Source of the DNA: Sesamum alatum
Taxonomy: Eukaryota > Streptophyta > Magnoliopsida > Lamiales > Pedaliaceae
Reading direction: 5' to 3'
Assembly (NCBI GenBank): GCA_034509735.1
Contig: JACGWO010000005.1
Location: 16,419,264 to 16,483,263, forward strand
DNA length: 64,000 nt
Below the pieces are notes generated by a model, which saw only the letters and a program-made list of their open reading frames with translations, did no database searches and had not been told where the DNA came from. Shown piece by piece: positions 24,422 through 34,375 of this stretch (position 1 is the stretch's first letter; the number at the start of each line of letters is the position of its first letter). A program made the translations under genes and the position numbers.

Positions 24422-26019
24422 AAGAGAATGAGATTCTCTCTCAGTGGACCCCTCCTGGAACACCACAACTTAATGGTGTGTCTGAAAGGACGAATCAGAC
24501 CTTGTTGGACATGGTCCGATCTATGATGAGTTTTACCGAACTCCCCCTTTCCTTCTGTGGATACGTTCTTGAGACGACAACCAAAGTTTTGAACTTGGCA
24601 CCATCTAAGAAGGTATTCCAGACGCCATATGAGATATGGCATGTCAAACCTGCCTCCTACAAATACTTGAAAGTGTGGGGTTGCCCCGCATATGTCAAGA
24701 GATTAGTGGGAGATAAACTGGACTCGAGGTCTAGTTTATGTAGTTTCATCGGCTATCCGAAAGAAACTGCGGGGTATTATTTCTATGATCCCTCCAAGCA
24801 AAAGGTTTTTGTCTCGCGAAACGCAGTATTCTTGGAAAAGGATTTTCCATCGAATAGTCAACGCGATGAGGTACTCCTTGAGGAATCAAGTGAGGTATTC
24901 CTTGAGGAATCAAGTGAGGTACCCCATGAGGCGGCAGTGACATCTGAGCCAGTAGTTCCCACTGATATTGTTCCAGTCCTCCGTAGGTCGGCCAGAGTAT
25001 GCCATGTACCTGATAGGTATGGATTTCTGGGCCTGACCGGTCAGTTGAATAATGATCCAAAGACATACGGAGAAGCGATGTCGGACATCGATTCGGATAA
25101 GTGGCTTGAGGCCATGAAATCCGAGATGGACTCGATGGGTACAAACTAGGTTTGGACCCCACTGGACCCACCTAAAGGGGTAAAACCCGTAGGGTGTAAA
25201 TGGGTTTACAAACGTAAGCTTGGAGCTGACGGGGAGGTTACAACCTTCAAAGCCAGGCTTGTGGCGAAGGGTTACACTCAGCGACCTGGGGTCGACATTG
25301 AGGAAACCTACTCGCCCGTAGCAATGGCTAAGTCCATTCGGATACGGCTTGCCATAGCAGCATGGTATGACTATGAAATATGACAAATGGACATGAAAAC
25401 AGCCTTCCTCAACGGTTTCATAGAGGAAGAGATTTATATTGATCAGCCGGAAGGTTTCACAGTTGTTGGAGAAGAGCAGAAGGTCTGTCGTCTCCAAAGA
25501 TCCATCTATGGCCTCAAACAAGCTTCCCGAAGCTGGAACATATGTTTTGATGAAGTCATACGGGATATGATTTCATCAAGAACGAATGCGATCCTTGTGT
25601 ATACAAGAAGATCAGTGGGAGCTCAGTTGCGTTTCCGGTGCTTTATGTGGCTGATATCTTGCTCATTAGGAATGATGCTAAGATGTTGGGTACCACTAAA
25701 GCTTGGTTGTCAACGTAATTCTCCATGAAGGATATGGGCGAGGCATCCTATATCCTTGGTATCAAGATCTACAGGGACACATCTAGAAGGATGTTAGGAA
25801 TGGCCCAGTCCTCGTATATTGAGAAAGTCTTGAAGAGATTCAAGATGAAAAACTTAAAACGAGGATTCCTTCCTATGAGGCATGGAATTACGTTGTCCAA
25901 GAAGTAGTCTCCTAAGACTGATGAGGAGCTTAAACGGCACATTCCCTATGCTTCAGCTGTAGGCAGCATTCAGTACGTTGTCTAGTAGACTAGACCTGAT
26001 GTGGCTTTCACTTTGAGTA
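24422..26019 (+). pseudogene. gag-pol: Element 3 INT C-terminus, RT and partial RH, broken
   Basis: The integrase third acidic residue lies in VSERTNQTLLD (about 24478). The frame from 24478 runs to a CAA-to-TAG-type stop at 25147. RT continues with TGG-to-TGA at 25381, a frameshift near 25565, a changed catalytic motif YVADIL (25644-25661, first Asp now Ala), and stops at about 25717 and 25905. A short near-duplicate at 24870-24930 repeats the residues LEESSEV. RNase H is cut at about 26019. A duplicated-looking linker and several point stops mark an old copy. Confidence 0.88.
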
Positions 26020-26622
26020 GGAATAGGAATACAAGTTTCCTATAAATACTCAAAATGCACACACATACACTAATCTCTACACTCTCATCTCACATACACA
26101 CATACACACCATACGGCCGCCCCTCTCAATCTCTCATCCTCTTCTCCTCTATTCGCTCCAAGAAAACCCCTTGTTTCCTTGTCTTTGATACAAGGGAACG
26201 TGAGATGAATCAATCACGTTAATTCATAATGCTAGGTTGATTTGTTCTCCCTTTCTCTTCTTGATATCTTGCTAGCACGGGGGAATCAAGATCCGGTGAA
26301 TTGTGTGGATGATTTAGAAGATTTCTACATTGGGATCTCGGTAGCAAAATGTGGAACAACGCGTGTAGCTGAACGAAGGAATCTACAACGGGTAGGTAGC
26401 GTTTACTACGCTTTCTTCTTCTCAACCCTATGGCCTCCATGAATGTGGCATGTACGTTTTGTTTTCTTCATGAGATACACCAAATGCCCGGGAGGTTTAA
26501 TGGAACACCCCTTGAACAATATGTTTAAAATCCATTATTTATGCATGATTTACGTCTCTTGCTTTTAAATACCGCGCTTCCGCACTCGCACTTCCTCTCA
26601 GGACGATCCACTTTGCGTTACA
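26020..26622 (+). repeat. Type-A-like LTR, 3' part only
   Basis: Starts near a TATA box (CTATAAATAC, about 26041) and runs through CA-rich and CT-rich sequence and donor-like CGG|GTAGGT (about 26394) to the terminal block GGACGATCCAC and TTACA at 26622. U3 is missing. The hairpin arms near 26494 are degraded. Frames at 26219-26442 are not genes. Confidence 0.75.
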
Positions 26623-28238
26623 TTGGATTGGCGTTTTGGGAACACTATGCAACAATCTTTATTAAAAGTGACTTTTTATTGATGAACATGGTAAGTGTTC
26701 ATAATTGAAAAATTGTGTCTATTATGCTTACCGATTACTTTAATGGTGCTTTAACGTCACAATAGATGCCCACAGACCAATTTGATAATCCATGCAGTTG
26801 GGCAGCGCTTTAGATAGTGTCTATGAAACCAATTGATGCGGGTTAGGTTGAATGTTCCAAGTCGAGGACCTTGAGATTGGATATCGAGAGTCTATTGGAG
26901 ACTTGCACGAATAGTTGTATTCATTGGATGAGTGTCGTGTTTTATTGGCGATGGCCGTGGGACGCGTATACGATCTTAGTGGGTTGGTTGACTGGGGTGG
27001 AGCTGACTGAACTGACTCGCGGGGATCATCATATGGAAGCCTTGGTGGCTTGATCAGTATGATTTGAGTTTCCCAGTTCCGATAATATGGGAATAGTCCT
27101 CGAACTTGAGGAATCATGACAGTCACATGCGCACGATGGTTGTATCCTGGATCTGGCAAGAGGTGTTCATGTTGCAGACATGTTCATGATAAGCCTTGTC
27201 CAGTGTAGTCAGAATGTGTAGCGAGGATGGTGGGTTACAAGAAGAGGATTTGTCCCCTGTCAGTATGTGACAAAGGTATCTCCTATGCACTCGGAGATAT
27301 GTTCATGCTGCTTAAAGCTATGTCCACAGTGGTGGATCGAGCAGGGAATAGTTCCCTGTATCGATTCAATGAGGCATGCGTAGTCTTGAGTATTAAGCAT
27401 AGCTGCCTAGTCAAGGATGCGAACCGAGCCCAATTCCATACCCTAGACTAAGGCCATGAGACGGTAGACGGAAGGACCATACCTATACAAATTGGTGCCT
27501 AAATGTTCACGCCAACATTCACCTAGTCTCTAGTACCATGGACTGTTGCTATATATGGCCACACATGGTAATGGGCCTCTGTTGGACAATGGCCCAAGTC
27601 TAGCTGAGGGTGAACCTAAAGGGTCATACACAAATCACCAAGGAAGTGAAGGAATTGACTTGGAGTCAATTTTGGAAGATGATAAATAATTCGATTACTT
27701 ATGGGATAGTCCATCGGATGGACGGGTCAATACTGTAACGGGCCCTCAATTAATTAATAGATCATATTTATCAATTAAGTAGAGATTAAGGGCTTGGATC
27801 TTCTAGTTGTATTAAAAGATCTATCGCCATTATTTAATTAAACTTTGAATTAAATTAGATTTAATTCTTAGGCCTTTTGTAATTAGATTACAATAAAACA
27901 CAATCCATTAAATCTTGGCCCAAGAGAAATATTAATTCCACTTTTGGAATTAGGAGACATTGGACTTCTCGTAAAATGGATGCCCTTGATTGATGTAGTT
28001 GACTTGTTCCTTTTGGAAAGGAATAAATCAACTCCAATCAAATCTCCTTTACTTGACTGAAGATTAATTGAGATTGAATGAAATGTATCAAGATATCCTT
28101 CGATGGATCTAGACACGTTTCAATAATCACATTAATGATGTATATATATATATATATGAGTATATACAATCATCAACAAGAGGATTAATCATTATTCATC
28201 TTTTTCTAGGAAAAATAAGAGAACTCTCATATCTCTCT
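26623..28238 (+). repeat. Type-B/D-like LTR, both ends missing
   Basis: Lacks about the first 27 bases of an LTR (begins TTGGATTGGCG) and runs through U3 (27200-27650) to the AT-rich and CT-rich region, where element 4 is inserted at 28239. It is intermediate between LTR types B and D. The remaining 3' part is not found beyond element 4. Confidence 0.75.
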
Positions 28239-28701
28239 TGTTAGAATAGGTGACCGTGAAGCCAATCGGGCTAATGTAACCTATGTCTAAACAATTTCAG
28301 ACTTTTAATAAATTGTAATGAATAAGAAAGTGATATTCATTTGGCTTAATACTTTGTTTGTGTTCACTTATTGCTTTACGTTAACTGTTCACTGCACAAG
28401 CAAAGCCCACAGACCAAAAACCCATTCTGGAAAATTGGAATTGCGCATTGGATGGTGGTTCATGAAATCAGTTTCTCTAGATCGGTCTGAAATACTCCAA
28501 GTCAAGGAATCTCGAGATAAGGTATTGCGGAGCCATGTGAGACTTGCACTAAGCATTTGCAGTCGCATTTCATCGACAAGTGACTAGGCTCCTCCATGCA
28601 ATGTTAGTGGGTCAGCCAGCTAGGTGGCTGCTGATTTAGGTGACTCGTAGGAACAGTCATATGGAAGACCTTGAGTAGGGTCAGTCAGGTATGACTTGTA
28701 T
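28239..28701 (+). repeat. Element 4 5' LTR, first segment
   Basis: Begins TGTTAGAATAGGTGACC at 28239; a divergent type-A LTR. It is cut at 28701 by element 5 and resumes at 39095. Without the insert the LTR is about 1978 bp. Confidence 0.85.
28697..28701. other. Target site duplication TGTAT of element 5, left copy
   Basis: TGTAT at 28697-28701 recurs at 39095-39099 directly after the element 5 end. The joined host sequence matches the type-A LTR motif TGTATTCCCGGTTCC. Confidence 0.92.
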
Positions 28702-29997
28702 TGTTAGAATAGGTGACCATGTAAGCCAATTTTGGCGGGTATATGTAACCTATGTCTAGACAATTATAGGTGTTTTGATAAATCATTAATGAATAAAGAA
28801 GTGAATTTTCATTTGGCATTACTTTGTTTGTGTTCACTTGCACCTATTTTTCCATATCTGTTCACTAAGCAAACAGAGCCCACGGACTGAGATTCGATTT
28901 CGGGGACTGGGACTACGCTTGGAGGTAGGTCCATGAAATCAGTCTTCCCGAATCAGTCCGGAAATCTCCAAGTCAAGGAATCCCGAAAATGGGTACCGGG
29001 ATTCCATTTGAGACTTGCACTAAGCATCTGCTGTCGTGTTTCATCGACGGGTGACGAGGATCGTCTAAGCAGTGTTAGTGGGTTTAGCCTGCTAGGACGC
29101 AGCTGACTGAGGTGACTCGCGGGAACCGTCTTACGGAGGACCTTGAGTATGGTCTGCTAGGTATGACGTGTATTCCCGGTTCCAACGGTACAGGTAAAGT
29201 CCTTTGACTTGAGGAATTACTGAGTTTACCTGTACATCAGGATTGTATCTTAGATATGGTGAGAGATTGCCAGAATTCCATTTGGTAGTCATAAGCCATG
29301 TCTAGTGCAGTTCTGATGTACAAAGTGACAGTAGTTTCCAAGAAAGGATCTGTCTCCTGTCAATAGGTTTTGACAGTTGAGTCTCATGTATGCTCTAGGT
29401 CTTGTCCCTAAAAACTGTGGCCACAGTGACTGAACAGAAGGGAAGGGTTCCCTCGCGGCGTTTAGTGTGGACAGACCGACACTTAGGTCCAAAATGGGTA
29501 CCTGCATTTTCCGTGCCTTAGACTCTAAGTGTTGAGACCGTAGACAGAAAGACAAGCGTACTGTTAGAGCCTAAATGTTCATCCCTGAATATTTCACCTA
29601 GTCTCTAGTGCCATGGACCGTTGCTAGATGGCCACCCATGGTAACGGACGGATTCTAGGAATCCGACCAAGTCTAGCTGAATGGTGAACCTAAAGAGTCA
29701 CACACTATCCACACACAATTAAATATTTAATTTGGAATTAAATATTGGAGTGAAGGAATGATTAAATTAGATTTAATCGGGACCTTTATTTTTCTTGGAG
29801 AAATAATTCTTTCTATTTGATAGAAGGAATTAAATTGATAAATTGGATTTATCAAAAGGATTTATTTAATGGGCTTAAATAATATTTATATTTATTTTAG
29901 CCTCTTGGAAATATTTAAATAGGTTTTAAATATTTCCATTAAATTAAATTAAATCAACGGTTGAGATTAATGGGAGAGATGGATGGCTAGGATCGTT

Positions 29998-30044
29998 TTG
30001 ACTAGGTCAAAACACTAGTTTGACTAGGACTTTGACTAGGTCAA
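29998..30044 (+). promoter_or_regulatory. W-box cluster upstream of the element 5 TATA box
   Basis: Five TTGAC[C/T] cores in 47 bp: TTGACT at 29998, 30020 and 30032, and GGTCAA (TTGACC on minus) at 30005 and 30039. They lie about 60-110 bp before TATATAAA. W-boxes are the binding sites of WRKY factors; use by this LTR is inferred. Confidence 0.6.
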
Positions 30045-30105
30045 AAATCCTAATCAAATTAGAGTTCTTGAAAGAGGAGTTTAAAAGAGGATTAAACTCC
30101 TCTTC

Positions 30106-30113
30106 TATATAAA
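30106..30113 (+). promoter_or_regulatory. LTR TATA box of element 5
   Basis: TATATAAA followed by CA- and CT-rich sequence; transcription probably starts about 30 bp downstream. The equivalent box in the 3' LTR is near 38495. Confidence 0.7.
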
Positions 30114-30579
30114 CCCCTAGCATCCTACAATTTACATGATGATGAAACTCCAACACACACACACAACACACACACACGGTTTCTCTCTCTCTCCCATCTC
30201 TCTCGTCCGCCCCTCTCTCTCTCAAGAAAATAGTTTTTTTTTTCTTGACTCTTTTGTTCTTGGAACATTAGAATCTTGATGAATCAATACCATTAATTGA
30301 TAATGTGTTATTGATTCATCCACTCCAAAATTTATACACTTGTTCGTTGCTAGCACGACGTGCAAGATACGTGGGTGGATCGTGTGTCACGAATTAGAGG
30401 GTCTCAAAGACGGGATCTTGGTGCAAAACGGGGAACAACGCGTGTAGCCGTTGAAGACGAAAACGACAACGGGTAGGTCTCGTTTTAAATTTTCGTCCCT
30501 CTTTAATTTTCAAACCCTATGGCCTCCATGATTTATTTTATGTTATACGTTCATGAGATACACCGAATGCCCGGGAAAA

Positions 30580-30602
30580 TTTCAAAGGCACACCCTTTGA
30601 AA
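30580..30602 (+). promoter_or_regulatory. Conserved LTR hairpin with NACAC loop
   Basis: TTTCAAAGG pairs with CCTTTGAAA around loop CACAC, after the conserved ACCGAATGCCCGGG motif and about 100 bp before the LTR end. Counterparts with changed but still pairing arms occur in the other LTR types. Function unknown. Confidence 0.7.
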
Positions 30603-30704
30603 CGTGTTTTAATTTAAAAGCATGTTTAAATTCCGTTTTAATTTTTAATTATACCGCGCTTCCGCATTCGCGCTTTTCCCGGGACGATCCACATAATCTT
30701 TCAG

Positions 30705-30717
30705 TGGTATCAGAGCC
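30705..30717 (+). promoter_or_regulatory. Element 5 primer-binding site
   Basis: TGGTATCAGAGCC, one base after the LTR end; complementary to the 3' end of plant initiator tRNA-Met, the minus-strand DNA primer. Confidence 0.93.
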
Positions 30718-30917
30718 CGGTTCGGTGTATAGGCCTAGGGTTTATGTGCGTTTTAAGCATGAAACGTGAAATAGCATGTTGTAATTAAATCTTGAATTTC
30801 TTGATTCTTGAAGCATGTTATTTTATTGCTTTTAATTCGTGTGAATTGCTGAATATTGGTATTTTCTGTTTTTCTTGGGAATCGGGATGGGAATTAATCT
30901 GAAAAACGAGAAAAACG

Positions 30918-31500
30918 TCACAGCCGGCTAGCCGGGAAGGCTGGCCGCGCGCAGCCGAGCGCTGCCGGCAGGGCAGACGCGCGCAGGCATGGGAAGCCTG
31001 CGCGCGCGCGCTGCCGGGTTGGCTGCGCGCGGGCGTGCGCGCATGGAAAGGCCTCCAGGCGCGCGCGCGGGGCAGACAGAGAGGTGTCTGCGCGCGCGCG
31101 CCCGGCAGGCGCGCCGATGCGCGCGCGCGCGCAAGGCTGGCGGGCGGAGGCGTTGCACCAGGCGCGCCGCCAGGCGCGCGCGCACGCAGACGGAGGCGTC
31201 TGCGCGCGCGCCCGGCAGGCACGCCCAGTGCGCGTCTGCGCGCACGCTCTGCGCACGACGCAGGGACGCGGCCGTGTGCCAGCAGGCCAGCGCGCGCGCA
31301 CAGGCAAAGGAGCCTGCGCACGCGTCGGCCTGCCGATGCGCCAGGCCGCGCAGACTGATGCCGGCCAGGCGCGCGCGCACACAGGCAGGGGCCTGCGCGC
31401 GCGCGCCCGGCGGCAGGCAGGCGGCAGGCAGGGGCCTGCTGCCCTGCGCGCCCGGCGGCCGACTGCTGCAGGCGGCGGCGGCCGGTGGCTCCTTGGCTAG
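30918..31500 (+). other. CpG-rich leader tract of element 5
   Basis: About 580 bp made mainly of C and G with many (CG)n runs, inside an otherwise AT-rich element. Long overlapping Arg/Ala-rich frames occur on both strands (for example 30818-31321 minus, 30989-31516 plus), as expected from composition; none is shared between elements, so none is called. Confidence 0.85.
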
Positions 31501-33026
31501 GGTTTTGAAACCCTAGTGTAATTTTATTTTTTTAAAATTTATTTTCAGTTTTAATTTTAAATTAATTCTGAAAAATTCGTTTTTTTGGGTTCAATTTTTC
31601 CTAAATTCCTAAAGACATTATTTTAGGAGTAAAATAAATGGATTTGGAATCCCGGGGTTATTTTACTTAAAATAATGAGGAAAGGTTTTCCTAAAACGAA
31701 AAAATTTTACATTGCCAATATTTATATTTTGTTTTCACACGTTACGCACATGTTCATTTATTTTCATCTTGGATTGATGTGATTGGAAATCATGTGTTGT
31801 TGGAATATTATGATTATGTGATTGGATCATGTAATTATGTGTGTTGGATGGAAATGGATGATCACGAGCCCTAGACCGAATGTATGGTTTAATTTACTGT
31901 TGGGCCTGTGTGCCTCTTTAAAACTGCTTTCTCCTTCTCTCTTTCTAGTGCCTTGGAATAATAAGGTTTTCTACCTCCTCCTTATGTACTCTCCCCGGGT
32001 TTTCGCTGGGGTTTCTAATTTTTTATATGTAATGAGAGTAGACTAGGAGTGAGGTTTCCATTTTTGTAATTGGTGGAGAAGAAGGAAGGACCACATGGAG
32101 AGCACAGACCGGAGGTCCCTTGGCGTTGTCCATGAAGTGAAGAAAGAGAAAAAGAGACCAAGGCCCATCAGAATGATGATTGGGTTACTATTATTGTAAT
32201 AGTATAGGACCAACCCTAGATTGACCATAGATCCACTGCGGGCTCAGTGGATCGCATGGGATTCGGGCTTGTGATCATCCAACAGGGGCGTGCTAGGCTT
32301 TAATTTTGCATGTGGTTATTGTGATGGATGAATGGGTTTTATTTATCATGTATAACTGCTATGGATGAATTTCATTTATGCATTTTTGGATGAATGTATG
32401 GATATAGTATGAGATCTCGGTCATTATTACTCTCACATTGGCTGGACCAATGTTAAAATATTAGACCCTAGATAAAGTGGACATGAACTCTAGGAGTTCG
32501 TCCATGCCTTCCAATCCGTGCATAGTGAGGAAGCTGTCTTAGGTCAATAGCGTGGTCTCACGAGTCCTGGCACGTTATTGTACTTAAAAGAAGCTGCACT
32601 ATGTCATGAACGAAAAATGGGCTGCTGCTACCTGTCTCACGAGTCGTGGGGGGTACTAGTGGGTCCATGGCTCGGTCGATTGGGTCGGGTCTAACGCCTA
32701 ATTAGCATGATTCGCTTGGAGTCCTCGGGATCATGCAAAAGGGTGAGGCAATAATCTTGGGAATCTCGTGGAACGAGAATGGTATGGAATACCTCCCACA
32801 GGATCTTTTCCATGCGAATCGTAAAAGCGGGGTATGGGAAAAATCGCTGTGGATCCCAAGCCCACTAGGAAAGGATTTCCCGAAAACTACGTTTGAGAGT
32901 ACCGTGTTTTCGTATAAATAGTGGGAGGATTAAATGACTAAAGACCAAGCATTTAATTATTTTTATCAAACCACCGTCTTTACTTTCTGCTGATCGCGCG
33001 TTGTTTTTCTACATGTAGATTTTAAA
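31501..33026 (+). other. Distal leader of element 5
   Basis: Non-coding and conserved with elements 1, 4, 6 and 7. It holds the CCACTG/CAGTGG stem (about 32234-32251), two palindrome copies (32559, one base changed; 32638-32648 exact) and TATAAATA at 32913-32920. No long frame. Confidence 0.75.
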
Positions 33027-34375
33027 ATGTCTAAGAACCCACTTTCAACCATTCTTGAGATAAACAAATTTAATGGAACCAACTACAACGACTGGTTGCG
33101 CAATCTCAGGATAGTCCTGGATTATGAGAACCAAGGCTACGTCATGGACGAGCCTCTCCCTAGGACCTTACCGGAAGGATCCACGCCAGAGGAACGTGAG
33201 ACGTTCGAGACTTGGCATAAGGATAACCGGAAGGTTCGTAGCATCATACTTGCTTCGATGACCAATGAGATTCAGAAGCAATATGAAAGGCTAGACGATG
33301 TCCCTTCCATAATGGCTCGCCTTAAGGATTGCTATGCAGTCCCGGACCAGCATACTAGTATGTCGCGACCAAGGCGTTTTTTTGGAACTAAAATGACAGA
33401 AGGATCCTCTGTACAAGAGCATGGGGTTAAAATGCTTACCCTAGTGGAAAAGCTCGAGGACCTAAAGGCAGGTCTCGATAACGAAACGTACATAGATGTG
33501 ATCCTTCAGTCACTCCACCCTCCTTTGATCAATTTATTGTCAACTACAACATGAATGCACTTGAGAAGGGTATTCATGAGTTGATCAATATGTTGGTGCA
33601 ATACGAGGCAACGACTAAGAAGTCCACGCCTTCGGTATTGTTTGGAGGTGCTTCTACTTCCAAAACGAAAGGCAAGGGTGCCGGACGTTGGAAAAGGAAG
33701 AAAGGGAAGGGAAAGGTAGTCATAGCAGCTACGAACACTCAGAGTGTTCCCATTGCCAAAGAGGGGAAAGGCAAAGGTAAGGGAAAGGTTGTCTCCAAGC
33801 AACAGTCAAAGGCATATGACATATGTATCAACTGCCGTGAGAAAGGGCATTGGAAGAGAGAGTGCCCCAAACTCTTCTCAAACCAAGGTATATTTGTGAT
33901 TGAGGTTAACATGGTCACTAATTCTGCCTCTTGGGTATTGGATACCGGCTGTGGAGCTCACATTTGCAATGATCTGCAGGTGTTGAAAAGAAGCAGAAAA
34001 CTAAGTAGCGGGGACATGATCCTGAAGCTCGGAAATGGCAAGGCCATCTCGGCAGAAGCAGTAGGATCCGCCACTTTAGTTATTAGTGATACCATTAGCA
34101 TAGAATTAGAGCAAGTTTATTTTGTACCCAGTATTATTAAAAACATCATTTCCATTCCATTGTTAGACAATAATGGTTATGAGTTTAAAATCAATAAAAA
34201 TTGCTTTTATTTGATGAGGTGTGGAATTGCTCATCTACTTGGTACATTACATAATGGGCTCTATATCTTGCAACAAACGAATTTCGTTCTTAACGCTCAA
34301 CACAAACGGAAATTAGATAATAACGGGAACGCACGTCTGTGGCACGCTAGGCTAGGTCACAATATCCCAAGATAG
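33027..34375 (+). pseudogene. gag-pol: Element 5 gag and protease, frameshifted
   Basis: Gag forms the retrotransposon capsid and packages RNA. It starts at 33027 (MSKNPLSTILE) with the UBN2 signature region (NDWLRNLRIVL, VILQSL, NYNMNALEKGIHELINMLV). One-base losses near 33358 and 33514 break the frame, and reading resumes from 33551 for 275 codons with a Lys-rich tract, zinc knuckle CINCREKGHWKREC (33824-33865) and protease LDTGCGAH (DTG intact at 33941-33949), reaching the LWHARLGH start of the integrase zinc region. An extra base near 34361 shifts frame again. Most breaks are homopolymer or one-base length changes. Confidence 0.9.

Larger units (their letters stand above)
20014..26019 (+). 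mobile_element. Element 3: copia retrotransposon, 3'-truncated
   Basis: Plus-strand element of the second clade with element 7: 5' LTR 20014-22243, shortened leader, gag-pol from 22689. The primer-binding site, the CpG-rich tract and most of the leader are missing between the LTR end and 22244. The 3' end, including most of RNase H and the 3' LTR, is replaced at about 26020 by LTR scraps. It is dead and cannot be dated by LTR comparison. Confidence 0.85.
28702..30703 (+). repeat. Element 5 5' LTR (type A)
   Basis: 2002 bp, TGTTAGAA...CTTTCA. In order: U3; AT-rich block (29710-29950); W-box cluster (29998-30044); inverted repeat (AGGAGTTTAA / TTAAACTCCT) just before the TATA box at 30106; (CA)n and (CT)n sequence (30150-30225); donor-like CGG|GTAGGT at 30473; hairpin at 30580-30602; terminal C-rich block. 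Confidence 0.93.
30473..33018 (+). other. Candidate leader intron of element 5
   Basis: Donor-like CGG|GTAGGT at 30473; acceptor-like CTGCTGATC (branch-like CTGAT), T-rich tract and ATGTAG ending at 33018, nine bases before the gag ATG at 33027. The 2546-bp interval holds the LTR end, primer-binding site, CpG-rich tract and nearly all leader ATGs. The same pair of signals is present in elements 1, 3, 4, 6 and 7. Prediction only. Confidence 0.5.

Noticed and set aside
30150..30225. (CA)n and (CT)n tracts as independent microsatellites
   Set aside because: They are a constant part of the LTR R/U5 region in every type-A copy and not separate loci.
30705..30717. A tRNA gene at the TGGTATCAGAGCC sites
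   Set aside because: Only the tRNA-complementary primer-binding site is present, with no cloverleaf or A/B boxes around it.
30818..31516. Long overlapping Arg/Ala-rich frames on both strands in element 5 (up to 175 codons)
   Set aside because: They lie in the CpG-rich tract where stops are rare by composition. They are open in several frames on both strands, differ between elements and have no domain.
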